Notes: generated by a model from the letters alone, not told the origin. Counted from the stretch's first letter, positions 56,078 to 64,000 are shown. The stretch: 64,000 nucleotides of DNA from Prevotella melaninogenica (GCF_013267595.1 NZ_CP054011.1:1068147-1132146), one strand, 5' to 3'. Program-made: numbers and translations.

Positions 56078-57681
56078 CCTTAATTCCGCAGCATAAATTC
56101 TTGTAAGAACTCCAAGTGTCTGAGAAACAAAGTTCTCAAAACACTTGGATATGTCAGAAATTTCACCTATCTTGGTGCTACAAACATAACAAGTAAGCAA
56201 AAAACTGACATGACAAAGGTAGCAATTAAAAACGAGAATATCACTTCTTTCGGTGGAATTTATCATATCATGGACGTTTTCTCAAAGCTGGGCTTTGAAA
56301 AACTTACCAAATCTGTATTGGGCAGACGTGGAAGTAGTGGCAAAGCATTCAGCCATGGAAGTATTTTCGGCTCTCTCTCCTTCAGCTACCTTTGTGGTGG
56401 AGAATGCCTTGAGGACATCAATGTGCTTATAGGGCAGTTCAGACAGAGACCTGATACGCTATTACCCGGTGCCGACACTGTAGGGCGCGGACTAAAGGAG
56501 CTTGCCGAGAAGAATATTGTCTATAAGAGCGAGACCTCCGACAAGTCGTATAGTTTCAACACGGCAGAAAAGTTGAATACCTTACTTTTACGAGTGATAC
56601 GGAGGATGGGGCTTATAAAGGTGGGCAGTCATGTTGACTTAGACTTTGACCATCAGTTTATTCCAGCCCACAAGTTCGATGCAAAGTATTCCTACAAGCA
56701 GGATTTTGGCTATTTCCCTGGTTGGGCTTCCATTGGGGGAATCATAGTCGGAGGTGAGAATCGTGACGGAAACACCAATGTGAGATTCCATCAAGAAGAC
56801 ACGCTCTGTCGCATTATGGACCGTGTAACCTCAGAACTTGGTGTGGTAATAGAGCGTTTCCTTGCTGATTGTGGGTCGTTCTCAAAGGAAATCATCCAAA
56901 CCGTAGAGCAGCGCTGCAACACGTTCTATATACGTGCTGCCAACTGTGGCAGCCGATGCGAGGACTTCCACCAGCTGAAAGAATGGAAGAGCGTTGAGGT
57001 TGGTTATGAGAGATGCGATGTCACATCCATCAGCATGGACAACCTCATCGAAGGAAAGTCATACAGGCTTGTCGTACAGCGAAGTCCTTTGAAAGACAAG
57101 GATGGCAGGGAGCAGACGGATATGTTCGGAGTAATATACACATACCGCTGTATCCTTACCAACAACTGGACATCTACTGAGAAAGACATCATTACATTTT
57201 ATAATGAGCGTGGAGCAAGCGAAAAGAACTTCGACATACAGAACAATGACTTCGGCTGGTCGCATCTGCCCTTTTCCTTTATGGCTGAGAACATGGTTTT
57301 CATGATGGTTACCGCCATGCTGAAGAACTTCTATCTCTATCTCATCCGTCATATCAGCGAAAAGGTCAAGCCATTGAAAAAGACAAGCAGACAGAAAGCC
57401 TTTATCCTACATTTTGTCAGCGTGCCAGCAAAATGGGTGCGAACTGGAAGGCAGAACGTTCTGAACCTATATACAAATAAAACATACTACTCTGAGGTCT
57501 TCCTTGAATAAACAGCATTTTTTTGTGGTTTTTCATACTTCCCCATTGGTTTGGGTGGGGGATTTCATGACTATGCAAGAACCAAGAACCCCAGAAAATT
57601 CCCATATCAATGGATAAATCCCAAAAATGTCACTTCAATATATAAAAGTACCTCACAAGGAATAATGCTGCGGAATTGAGG
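56078..57681 (+). mobile_element. IS1380-type insertion sequence
   Basis: A 1604-bp element with imperfect terminal inverted repeats: CCTTAATTCCGCAGCAT on the left and CCTCAATTCCGCAGCAT as the reverse complement of the right end. An internal hairpin CCAAGTGT...ACACTTGG lies at about 56117-56156. No 4-bp target duplication is visible (left flank TAAA, right flank GTGT), which suggests rearrangement after insertion. Its left end abuts the helicase start. Confidence 0.85.
56210..57511 (+). CDS. IS1380-family transposase
   Basis: A 433-residue DDE transposase resembling IS1380-type enzymes: GRRGSSGKAFSHGSIFGSLS, VGSHVDLDFDHQFIPAHKFD, RFLADCGSFSKEIIQTVEQR and YNERGASEKNFDIQNNDFGW (Glu region). 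Open over its full length, so probably functional. Confidence 0.9.
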   Translation: MTKVAIKNENITSFGGIYHIMDVFSKLGFEKLTKSVLGRRGSSGKAFSHGSIFGSLSFSYLCGGECLEDINVLIGQFRQRPDTLLPGADTVGRGLKELAEKNIVYKSETSDKSYSFNTAEKLNTLLLRVIRRMGLIKVGSHVDLDFDHQFIPAHKFDAKYSYKQDFGYFPGWASIGGIIVGGENRDGNTNVRFHQEDTLCRIMDRVTSELGVVIERFLADCGSFSKEIIQTVEQRCNTFYIRAANCGSRCEDFHQLKEWKSVEVGYERCDVTSISMDNLIEGKSYRLVVQRSPLKDKDGREQTDMFGVIYTYRCILTNNWTSTEKDIITFYNERGASEKNFDIQNNDFGWSHLPFSFMAENMVFMMVTAMLKNFYLYLIRHISEKVKPLKKTSRQKAFILHFVSVPAKWVRTGRQNVLNLYTNKTYYSEVFLE

Positions 57682-57735
57682 GTGTGTATAAATTCCACAC
57701 GACCTAACATTTAGACGATAAACTAACGGCTTATA
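57682..57735. repeat. 54-bp direct repeat, left copy
   Basis: Identical over 54 bp to 59483-59536 (contains TTCCACACGACCTAACATTT and GACGATAAACTAACGGCTTA). It begins exactly at the right edge of the IS1380-type element. Together the copies bracket the fic gene. Confidence 0.85.
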
Positions 57736-57770
57736 TTATATACGAAAAGACAAAAACAGCAAAAATCAAC

Positions 57771-57808
57771 AAAAAGGTTGTAGCACTACAACCTTTTCTC
57801 AAACATTT
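57771..57808. repeat. Palindromic repeat upstream of fic
   Basis: AAAAGGTTGTA/TACAACCTTTT, an 11-bp perfect stem with loop GCAC, followed by CTCAAACATTT. It is repeated at 58922-58959 just after fic. It ends 5 bp before the fic -7 box, so it could be an operator. Confidence 0.8.
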
Positions 57809-57812
57809 TTCA

Positions 57813-57820
57813 TAATTTTG
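57813..57820 (+). promoter_or_regulatory. -7 box of fic
   Basis: TAATTTTG, fitting TAnnTTTG, 27 bp before the ATG at 57848. The palindrome at 57771-57797 covers the expected -33 area. Confidence 0.55.
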
Positions 57821-57847
57821 CGATATATTTAAAATAAATATGTCAGT

Positions 57848-58915
57848 ATGAAGTATCTAAATATAAAGAAGGCATTGGCTGCTTGGCGCGATATTCAGCC
57901 ATTGTCAGAGAAGGACAGGGATAGGCTCAGCCGCCGCTTCACCGTGGACTTCAACTATAATAGCAACCACATTGAGGGCAACACACTGACTTATGGTCAG
58001 ACCGAGATTCTTCTGCTATTCGGCAAGGTGATTGGCGAGGCTGACATAAGGGACGTGCACGAGATGACGGCAAGCAACGTGGGGCTGCAAATGATGACAG
58101 AAGAGGCTGCTGTCAAAGAAAAGCCTTTGACACAAAACTTCATCCGCACACTGCACAGAACACTGCTTCGTGAAAACTACACCGTTTACCGCAATCTGCC
58201 TGGTGGTGTGCAGACAAATTATGTGATACACGCAGGTCAGTATAAGACGCGCCCCAATAGTGTGATAACAAGGTATGGCGACCGCTTTGAGTACGCTTCG
58301 CCCGAAGAAACGCCGGGGCTGATGTTTGACTTGGTGAATTGGTACAATGAAGCCGAGAAGAAAGGGGAACTTTCAGCTATCGAACTGGCGGCATTGTTCC
58401 ACTATCGTTATATACGCATTCACCCCTTTGAGGATGGCAATGGACGTATCGCCCGTTTGATGATCAACTTCATTCTCACACGCCACAATTATCCGATGAT
58501 TGTTGTGCGCAGCCGCAAGAAGAGCGAGTATCTGGAAGCGTTGCATCAGTCTGACCTTGAAGTCGGCCCTGTGCCGAGCGACGGAGCACACGCCAACATT
58601 GGCGATATTCGTCCATTCCTCAAATATTTCAATGAGCTTGTGGCAACAGAGGTTTATAACGATGTGCTCTTCATCAGCGAAAAGAATGAAAATATTTGGT
58701 GGTATGACGGCGAAAGAATTTCTTTCCGCTCGCCTAACTACACCAAAATATTGAACGCCATGCGCACACAGCCTACGTTGACTCTGAACGACATGAAAGA
58801 GGAAACAGGTATTAGTGTGTCAGCTATCCAAAAACTGTTGGATAAACTGCTTTCTAAAAAGTATGTGGAGCGTGGTGAGAAAGATGGAAGCTGGAGAGTC
58901 TTTCTTACCCAGTAA
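57848..58915 (+). CDS. Class II Fic protein with winged-helix C-terminus
   Basis: A 355-residue Fic enzyme (usually AMP transfer to protein hydroxyls). The catalytic motif HPFEDGNGR is intact with His 191. The self-inhibitory motif [ST]xxxE[GN] is present upstream (SNHIEG, Ser 39, Glu 43), as in class II Fic proteins. The C-terminal ~70 residues look like a winged helix (LNDMKEETGISVSAIQKLLD, KKYVERGEKDGSWRVF), so it may bind DNA, perhaps the flanking palindromes. It stands alone inside an accessory island. Confidence 0.92.
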   Translation: MKYLNIKKALAAWRDIQPLSEKDRDRLSRRFTVDFNYNSNHIEGNTLTYGQTEILLLFGKVIGEADIRDVHEMTASNVGLQMMTEEAAVKEKPLTQNFIRTLHRTLLRENYTVYRNLPGGVQTNYVIHAGQYKTRPNSVITRYGDRFEYASPEETPGLMFDLVNWYNEAEKKGELSAIELAALFHYRYIRIHPFEDGNGRIARLMINFILTRHNYPMIVVRSRKKSEYLEALHQSDLEVGPVPSDGAHANIGDIRPFLKYFNELVATEVYNDVLFISEKNENIWWYDGERISFRSPNYTKILNAMRTQPTLTLNDMKEETGISVSAIQKLLDKLLSKKYVERGEKDGSWRVFLTQ

Positions 58916-58921
58916 ACACGC

Positions 58922-58959
58922 AAAAAGGTTGCATCACTACAACCTTTTCTCAAACATTT
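58922..58959. repeat. Palindromic repeat downstream of fic
   Basis: Second copy of the 38-bp sequence at 57771-57808, starting 6 bp after the fic stop, with changes mainly in the loop and one in the left arm (AAAAGGTTGCA). Confidence 0.8.
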
Positions 58960-58990
58960 AGTCTGCTACTGGGTAGAACACTCCTTTGAT

Positions 58991-59028
58991 TAACTGCGAC
59001 ATTCCGTTTTCTGTGAATGTCGCAGTTA
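58991..59028. terminator. Hairpin after fic
   Basis: TAACTGCGACATTC/GAATGTCGCAGTTA, a 14-bp perfect stem with a 10-base loop. Probable terminator of fic, although no long T run follows. The remaining sequence up to 59369 shows no supportable gene. Confidence 0.6.
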
Positions 59029-59369
59029 GCTTCTCGCAGATGTAACTTTTGCCTCTTATTATCCCAAGTTAACCAGCAAAAATATTTTTCATAAACTTTC
59101 GGGATGCTTTGTGTAGTATCAACTTTATAAATGATTGATAACCAAGTATAGGGTATTGTAATATTGGTTAGTATAGGGATAAGTTGTTTGTAGAATACGG
59201 AGAGATATGGTAATGATAGGTATAATATGTGTTTGTCTTTCCTACATACTATGTCCTCTTTGTTAGACCATTGATCCAGGAAAGTCATACCATGTAAGCA
59301 ATAAGCCTTTATTCAGTTTCCTATCTATGCATTTAACGGAAGAACCAAAGCATTTCCCAGTGAAAACAA

Positions 59370-59457
59370 TTTTGCTGTCACTAGTGTCACCCTAATTCAT
59401 TAGTTAACTTATTATGTAACAGTAGGATTACACGAAATGTTAAATGTGACAGCAAAA
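59370..59457 (+). repeat. ~87-bp TIR element, copy D
   Basis: TTTTGCTGTCA at the left and TGACAGCAAAA at the right; internal AGGATTACACGAAATGTTAA identical to the family core. Confidence 0.8.
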
Positions 59458-59482
59458 CGAAATTAAAATTATTCGTGGAATA

Positions 59483-59536
59483 GTGTGTATAAATTCCACA
59501 CGACCTAACATTTAGACGATAAACTAACGGCTTATA
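59483..59536. repeat. 54-bp direct repeat, right copy
   Basis: Same 54 bp as 57682-57735. Preceded here by CGTGGAATA, which can pair with the repeat's AATTCCACACG; the left copy lost this arm to the IS1380-type element. Its last bases merge into the IS630-type left end. Confidence 0.85.
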
Positions 59537-60265
59537 AGTAGATGTTGAAAATTAGTTTATATAATACTTTTTGTGTATCTTTGTGCGGACATATAAAAGA
59601 AGTACAACTATCGGAAAGATTAAAATTATAGAACTGACAGACAAAGAGCGTCTTCAGTTGGAGGAGGGCTTCCGTCGTGGTAAGAGTCAGAAGCTGCAAG
59701 AACTCGTACAACAGGAAAAGAACGGTCTCATAGCCCTTTACTATGGTGATGAGAGTCATGTCTGCACGGATGGGTATGTGCCATACGTTTGGCAGTTCTG
59801 CGGTGAAGATGTCTACATCCCCTCTGAGAAAGATCTCCGGCTCAATATATTCGGTATGATAGACCGCAGGAATAGATATGAGGGATTCACTACGACAGAG
59901 AACATGACTGCAGATAAGGTCGCTAACTTTCTTGACCGTATGTCTCTCCGTATCAGCAAAAGAACCTTTGTAGTCCTTGACAACGCAAGTGTACACAGAT
60001 GCAGGCTTATGCGGGAGCTTCGTCCCCTATGGGAGAAGCGGGGGCTGTTTCTTTTCTTTCTCCCTCCTTATAGCCCACATCTTAATATTGCCGAGACTCT
60101 TTGGCGCATCCTCAAGGGGAAATGGCTCAGACCTGTGGATTATCTCTATACAGATGCCCTGCTCTATGCCACCAACAGAGCCTTGGCGGCAATCGAGTCT
60201 GGACTCAAAATCAATTTTAAACATGTAGCTTAGTATAAATTAATTCTTACGACCTACTTATAAGA
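59531..60265 (+). mobile_element. IS630-type element, internally deleted
   Basis: Imperfect ~31-bp terminal inverted repeats start CTTATAAGTAG on both ends (59531 and, reversed, up to 60265). TA dinucleotides at the ends fit the IS630 target rule but make the exact border ambiguous. At about 735 bp it is roughly 0.4 kb shorter than a full element because part of the transposase gene is missing. Confidence 0.75.
59571..60233 (+). CDS. IS630-family transposase, in-frame internal deletion
   Basis: An open frame of about 220 codons; family members have about 340-350. The start of the usual N-terminal HTH region remains (IELTDKERLQLEEGFRRGKS) and then jumps to KLQELVQQEKNGLIALYYGD, so most of the DNA-binding region is missing. 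The DDE core is complete: YYGDESHV, FVVLDNASVHRC and FFLPPYSPHLNIAETLWRIL. The TTG at 59571 overlaps a TATCTTTG box (59576-59583); GTG 59583 or a later codon may be used. Autonomous transposition is unlikely. Confidence 0.7.
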   Translation: MCIFVRTYKRSTTIGKIKIIELTDKERLQLEEGFRRGKSQKLQELVQQEKNGLIALYYGDESHVCTDGYVPYVWQFCGEDVYIPSEKDLRLNIFGMIDRRNRYEGFTTTENMTADKVANFLDRMSLRISKRTFVVLDNASVHRCRLMRELRPLWEKRGLFLFFLPPYSPHLNIAETLWRILKGKWLRPVDYLYTDALLYATNRALAAIESGLKINFKHVA

Positions 60266-60297
60266 AGATTATATTGTGTGTACTTTTCTTTTTTGGT

Positions 60298-60545
60298 CTT
60301 CCGGAATTTGGAGTGATGGTTTTATGTTTTTCAGGTTTCTTAATGATAAATAAGTATTGTAAACTCTTAAATATAAGCTCTTTGTAGTGTGGATGTCCCA
60401 TGTTAGCTAAGTATAGATTTTGTAGTCTTTATTTTAGCACTTTACATTCTTTAGTATTCAGTAAATAAAGGGATGTAAAAGAATAGAACTCCCAAAAAGG
60501 TGTTGATAATCAGATATTAACGATATCACTCCAAATTCCGGAAGA
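60298..60545. mobile_element. 248-bp MITE-like element
   Basis: Perfect 21-bp terminal inverted repeats; TCTTCCGGAATTTGGAGTGA starts the left one at 60298 and the complement ends at 60545. The interior is AT-rich and non-coding. It lies between the IS630-type element and the promoter of the next gene. Confidence 0.75.
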
Positions 60546-60558
60546 ACCTCTTTTTTCA

Positions 60559-60566
60559 TACCTTTG
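60559..60566 (+). promoter_or_regulatory. -7 box before the secreted protein gene
   Basis: TACCTTTG, 13 bp outside the MITE right end and about 90 bp before the ATG at 60657. The expected -33 region lies inside the MITE terminal repeat. Confidence 0.5.
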
Positions 60567-60656
60567 CGTGGTGAGTTCTAACCCTTTTGAAGTTTTGATA
60601 CTTGCAGTTCCTTGAAGATAAAAGAATTTTGCAGATAAATAAAGTTAATATAGCAA

Positions 60657-61790
60657 ATGAATAAACGTACTATCGTTAGCATTGTCTTTTTATGTCTTTC
60701 TGTGACTTCATTTGCGCAGAAGGCGTTCGTTATTTGGGATAAAGCAAATAATATCCCAGTGAGCAGAGCAAGTGTATATACCACCTACATGGGGAAAGTG
60801 AGGAGTACGTTTAGCGACCAACAAGGGAGAGTTGTTGTGGATTTTGCTTTTGATAATCTGATGATCTCGCATATAAACTATCAGAAAGAAAGCGTGAAAG
60901 TATTGTCTGATACACTGTTTATGGAGCAAAGTATGCAGTTGCTTTCGGAAGTTGTCGTGAGTCCTACAGGCGAGCCAGTATGGATTAAACCCATGTTGAT
61001 GGATTTTATTAAGACGAAAGCAAAGAGGTATGAAGGTAATGGAATACTACGATATGAGTATCAGACACAGAATGTGGGCGATACGGTGTTATATCGCTTT
61101 GTAAGTAATGGACTGATAAGAAAGAAGAGATACTTTGAAATCTCTCCCTTGGAGAATGTTATCACCTTTAAGGATAAGTCAGCTGGTTGTGACTATAGTA
61201 ACCTTAAAAATACGCTTTACCATGACTTTGTTTCTGATATGGATGAGAACTTTGTGAAGGAACATCGGTTCTATGTGGATAATGAGTCTGAAAGCTTGGG
61301 TGTCAATGTGGTAAGACTCCTATTCAAGTCGAAAAAAGATTGGAAAGATTCGGGTTATTTATGTATAGATACCCTACAAAATGTCATCCTCAGAGCAAAA
61401 CGTTCTACGGGATTGGCTTATAATGTGCAGCACCGTACTAATGCACTTGTGCGCTCAACAATCAATGCTATATACGGACATCAATATAAGGACTGGCAGA
61501 TTGATGTTGAGGCAGAGTATCGCTCATTGGATAACTCCTTTTACCTAAGTAGTTGTCGCTATTCTAATTATATTCAGGAAGAGTTTGACGGAAAGAAGAA
61601 AAAAGGTGTTGAAGTTTATAATGTTACCTCAATTTATGAGGCACAACCTTGTCAGAAAAATAAGATGAGTGAAGGAACAGAATTTCTTTTATTGCCCCAA
61701 CCTTTTGCAATGAAGATTATTATGAGCAAAAAAGAAAGAAGACAAGAGGAGTCATTGCAGGATGTGAAGAAAGAATATAACGTTTATTGA
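60657..61790 (+). CDS. Secreted protein with carboxypeptidase-like N-terminal domain
   Basis: A 377-residue exported protein (signal peptide ending TSFAQ). An N-terminal carboxypeptidase-like beta-sandwich (SRASVYTTYMGKVRSTFSDQ, QGRVVVDFAFDNLMISHIN) is followed by LSEVVVSPTGEP, the usual linker form, and then a beta-rich domain. There is no TonB barrel, so it is not a receptor. The C-terminal region was not recognised. Single gene with promoter before and hairpin after. Confidence 0.75.
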   Translation: MNKRTIVSIVFLCLSVTSFAQKAFVIWDKANNIPVSRASVYTTYMGKVRSTFSDQQGRVVVDFAFDNLMISHINYQKESVKVLSDTLFMEQSMQLLSEVVVSPTGEPVWIKPMLMDFIKTKAKRYEGNGILRYEYQTQNVGDTVLYRFVSNGLIRKKRYFEISPLENVITFKDKSAGCDYSNLKNTLYHDFVSDMDENFVKEHRFYVDNESESLGVNVVRLLFKSKKDWKDSGYLCIDTLQNVILRAKRSTGLAYNVQHRTNALVRSTINAIYGHQYKDWQIDVEAEYRSLDNSFYLSSCRYSNYIQEEFDGKKKKGVEVYNVTSIYEAQPCQKNKMSEGTEFLLLPQPFAMKIIMSKKERRQEESLQDVKKEYNVY

Positions 61791-62017
61791 ATCCAGTGTG
61801 AGAATTTATTAAGGGCTCCATAGGGCAATAAAAGAAAGATGTAACGATTCAGGGATATGGCGTATAAATTATAGTTGATTATCAGTATGTTAGATAAATA
61901 GATACATGCGAATTCTGGTAAAGCATGTCATTTCGGACTTTTTGGGGGTTCTTCCGTTAAACGCATAGACATTTTTTCGTATAGCTTTAATGGTAAACCA
62001 AAGATATAGATTAAACA

Positions 62018-62050
62018 AATAGACAACCAAGATAGTCTTGGCTGTCTATT
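62018..62050 (+). terminator. Hairpin terminator
   Basis: AATAGACAACCAAGA/TCTTGGCTGTCTATT, a 15-bp stem with one mismatch and a 3-base loop, followed by TTATT. It lies 228 bp after the secreted-protein gene. Confidence 0.7.
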
Positions 62051-62164
62051 TTATTCACTCTTCGACACTGATAACCATTTCTTTTTAAAACGTCAAAAAT
62101 TTGTAGATAGGATGTTGAAAAATCATTACATAAATTCATATAAAACACCTAAAAGAAAGCAGAA

Positions 62165-62364
62165 AAATACGTGTAAAAAGCGAGATTGCAATCAACAGTA
62201 AATCAATTAGTTATGAAGTGGTGTAAGAAAAGGTGCTTAATTAGACTTCAAAAGGGCGTTAATAAGGCGCTTAAAGGGCATCTTTTGCAAGCTTAAAGGG
62301 CGTCTTCAAGAAGTCAAAAGAGCACATATTGATTTTGAGTCGTGGGAAAATAGTTTACAAATAT
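62165..62364 (+). repeat. 200-bp intergenic repeat, copy 3
   Basis: Runs from AAATACGTGTAAAAAG to AAAATAGTTTACAAATAT, the same borders and same 200-bp length as copy 1 (1481-1680) on the other strand. The core keeps AAAAGGTGCTTAATTAGAC and CAAAAGGGCGTTAATAAG. Confidence 0.8.
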
Positions 62365-62534
62365 CAGCTAATAAGGGAAAGGTTGTTTGTGTAAGACAGG
62401 TAGACGTCGCACCTAATTAGATTAATCATGTAGATTATCCCCCATTCTAAAACCATCTAATTGGGAGTAATCATACCTTCATTATAGATTTACCCCAAAT
62501 TTCTGAAGAGCTATAAGAAGACCTTTAAGTTATG

Positions 62535-62621
62535 TTTCCTGTCATATCTGTCATTTTGTGTTGGTGCTTAACTCGTTGGTTTATAATATAGTTGCGTGAA
62601 ATGTTAAATGTGACAGCAACT
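62535..62621 (+). repeat. ~87-bp TIR element, copy E
   Basis: The left end is slightly degraded (TTTCCTGTCA), the right end intact (TGACAGCAAC), and the core GTGAAATGTTAAATGTGACA is conserved. Confidence 0.75.
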
Positions 62622-62710
62622 AAAAACAAAACTATTTTCATAATAAATAGGTGTTTTTTTATTCATGAAGATAATTTGGTGAAGTAGAAGTGTCTTTTTC
62701 TTGTTCTAAC

Positions 62711-62741
62711 TTTGCTATCTCATTGGTTTGTGTTATCTTTG
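62711..62741 (+). promoter_or_regulatory. Consensus promoter of dnaG
   Basis: TTTG (62711-62714), exactly 19 bases, TATCTTTG (62734-62741): a perfect match to the Bacteroidota primary-sigma consensus. The dnaG ATG begins only 7 bases after the -7 box. Confidence 0.75.
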
Positions 62742-62748
62742 TAGCATA

Positions 62749-64000
62749 ATGATAGATAGACCGACTGTAGATAGGATTATGAATGCGTCGAATATCGTTG
62801 AGGTAGTCAGCGATTTCGTTTCTTTACGCAAGACGGGAACAAGCTATAAAGGTTTGTGCCCTTTTCATGATGACCGTACACCATCGTTTTCCGTTAGTCC
62901 TGTGAAAGGTGTTTATAAATGCTTTTCGTGTGGTGCGGCGGGTAATGCTGTGAAGTTTATCATGGAGCATGAGCAGATGACTTATCCTGAAGCCTTGAAG
63001 TGGCTTGCGAATAAGTATCATATTGAGGTGCATGAACGAGAACTGACGAATGAGGAAAAGCAGCAGGAGAATGAACGAGAATCAATGTTCTTGGTCAATG
63101 AGTGGGCTGCAAAGTACTTTAATGATATCTTGCACAACGATGTTGATGGTATGGCTATTGGTATGCAGTATTTTCGCAGCCGTGGTTTTAGAGATGATAT
63201 CATTCGTAAGTTTCAGTTAGGTTTCTGTCTGTCGAGCCGTCATGCCTTTGCTGATGCAGCCTTAAAGGCAGGTTTTCAAAGAGATTTTCTTATAAAGACA
63301 GGTCTTTGCTTCGAGCGTGAGAATGGAGAACTTATCGACCGCTTCAATGGACGTGTGATGTTCCCATGGGTGAGTGTGAGCGGTAAGGTGACAGCCTTTG
63401 GTGGTCGTCTGCTGGATTCTCGTACAAAGGGCGTTAGTCAGAAGTATGTCAATTCTCCCGATAGCGTTATCTATCATAAAGAGAGAGAACTCTATGGTAT
63501 CTTCCAAGCAAAGAAAGCTATTGCCAAGCACGACCTTGTTTATATGGTAGAGGGATATACAGACGTTGTCTCTATGCACCAGTGTGGTATTGAGAATGTC
63601 GTAGCCAATAGTGGTACGGCGTTGTCTGTACATCAGATTCGACTCTTGCGTCGCTTCACTTCCAATATCGTTTTGCTCTATGATGGTGACGAAGCTGGTC
63701 AGCATGCCGCCCTTCGCGGTACGGATATGCTATTGGCAGAGGGGATGAATGTGAAAGTGTTGTTGCTTCCTGACGGTAAAGACCCTGATGAGTTCGCACG
63801 TAGTTATAGTGCGGATGATTTCAGAAAATATATTGAAGATAATCAGACAGACTTCATCGTCTTTAAGATTAACGTACTATTAAAGGGTGTCACTGATCCG
63901 ATTAAGCGTTCAGAGGCAGTTGGCTCAATAGTGCAAAGTATTTCTGTTATCAAAGACCCGATACTTCGTGATACCTATATCCGTGAGTGTGCGAATCGTA
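62749..64000 (+). CDS. dnaG: DNA primase, 3' end outside window
   Basis: 417 codons of primase are present. The N-terminal zinc finger is complete (CPFH at about residue 38, then CFSCGAAGN), followed by the primase catalytic core with FNGRVMFPWVSVSGKVTAFG, LVYMVEGYTDVVSMHQCGIE (TOPRIM Glu) and IVLLYDGDEAGQHA (TOPRIM DGD). The start MIDRPTVDRIMNASNIVEVV matches the family; a second ATG at 62779 would remove ten conserved residues. It makes RNA primers at the replication fork. The rest, including the helicase-binding domain, lies beyond the window. Confidence 0.96.
   Translation, partial: MIDRPTVDRIMNASNIVEVVSDFVSLRKTGTSYKGLCPFHDDRTPSFSVSPVKGVYKCFSCGAAGNAVKFIMEHEQMTYPEALKWLANKYHIEVHERELTNEEKQQENERESMFLVNEWAAKYFNDILHNDVDGMAIGMQYFRSRGFRDDIIRKFQLGFCLSSRHAFADAALKAGFQRDFLIKTGLCFERENGELIDRFNGRVMFPWVSVSGKVTAFGGRLLDSRTKGVSQKYVNSPDSVIYHKERELYGIFQAKKAIAKHDLVYMVEGYTDVVSMHQCGIENVVANSGTALSVHQIRLLRRFTSNIVLLYDGDEAGQHAALRGTDMLLAEGMNVKVLLLPDGKDPDEFARSYSADDFRKYIEDNQTDFIVFKINVLLKGVTDPIKRSEAVGSIVQSISVIKDPILRDTYIRECANR

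Larger units (their letters stand above)
61791..62748. other. 958-bp intergenic region rich in repeats
   Basis: No gene is supported. It holds a terminator (62018-62050), a full 200-bp repeat (62165-62364), one ~87-bp TIR element (62535-62621), a single 22-bp-family unit near 62656-62677 and the dnaG promoter. Confidence 0.6.

Noticed and set aside
58950..59288. Minus-strand 112-codon frame after fic
   Set aside because: It crosses the 14-bp terminator stem and has no recognisable domain or promoter; likely chance.

Overview
The window is about 64 kb of chromosome from a Bacteroidota bacterium, most likely an oral Prevotella. The evidence is the SusC/SusD pair, promoters of the TTTG-N19/20-TAnnTTTG type, lack of strong Shine-Dalgarno sites, the gene order parA-parB-DUF5683-lytic transglycosylase-relA/spoT, surE-lpxB for lipid A synthesis, and transposases of types common in this group. 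No rRNA, tRNA or CRISPR array was seen.

Layout. 1-1465: end of cdsA and a SprT-like metalloprotein. 1481-9181: a minus-strand polymorphic-toxin locus. Its promoter is at 9150-9181, followed by an accessory gene with an internal stop, a PAAR-like (DUF4280-type) spike with a C-terminal toxin tail, and a tandem array of silent toxin-tail cassettes and six related immunity genes. 9797-17521: a small glycan locus (GH2 beta-galactosidase divergent from susC-susD). 18228-28070: secreted C1 peptidase, transglutaminase-like protein, cutC, a caspase/CHAT-like orphan, a MerR regulator and alaS. 28279-29405: an intact IS982-type insertion with a 5-bp target duplication. 29433-37877: lpxB, surE, parAB, DUF5683, lytic transglycosylase and rel. 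38244-40158: three tandem paralogous membrane proteins with a leftover duplicated gene end. 40517-50207: a TonB-receptor / lipoprotein / sorting-domain / DUF4876 / DUF6850 cluster plus an M16 peptidase.

50321-60545 is an accessory island: nested insertion-element relics, then a three-gene operon on the minus strand (UvrD-like helicase, DarT-like ADP-ribosyltransferase, ADP-ribosylglycohydrolase with an extra C-terminal domain). An IS1380-type element abuts the operon's 5' end. A class II Fic gene follows, bracketed by two kinds of repeat, then an internally deleted IS630-type element and a MITE-like element. The window closes with a secreted protein and the start of dnaG.

Two systems stand out. 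The first is the spike/toxin/immunity array, in which conserved DNA blocks alternate with variable tail-plus-immunity blocks, so recombination could swap a matched toxin tip and immunity gene; most silent toxin copies are broken while most immunity genes stay open. The second is the helicase/DarT-like/ADP-ribosylglycohydrolase operon, which looks like a DNA-ADP-ribosylation toxin-antitoxin or phage-defence module with a DraG-like hydrolase in place of the macrodomain antitoxin DarG. The intergenic DNA also carries several repeat families: a 200-bp repeat (3 copies), an ~87-bp TIR element (5 copies), 22-bp-period arrays and 21-bp G+C-rich units.
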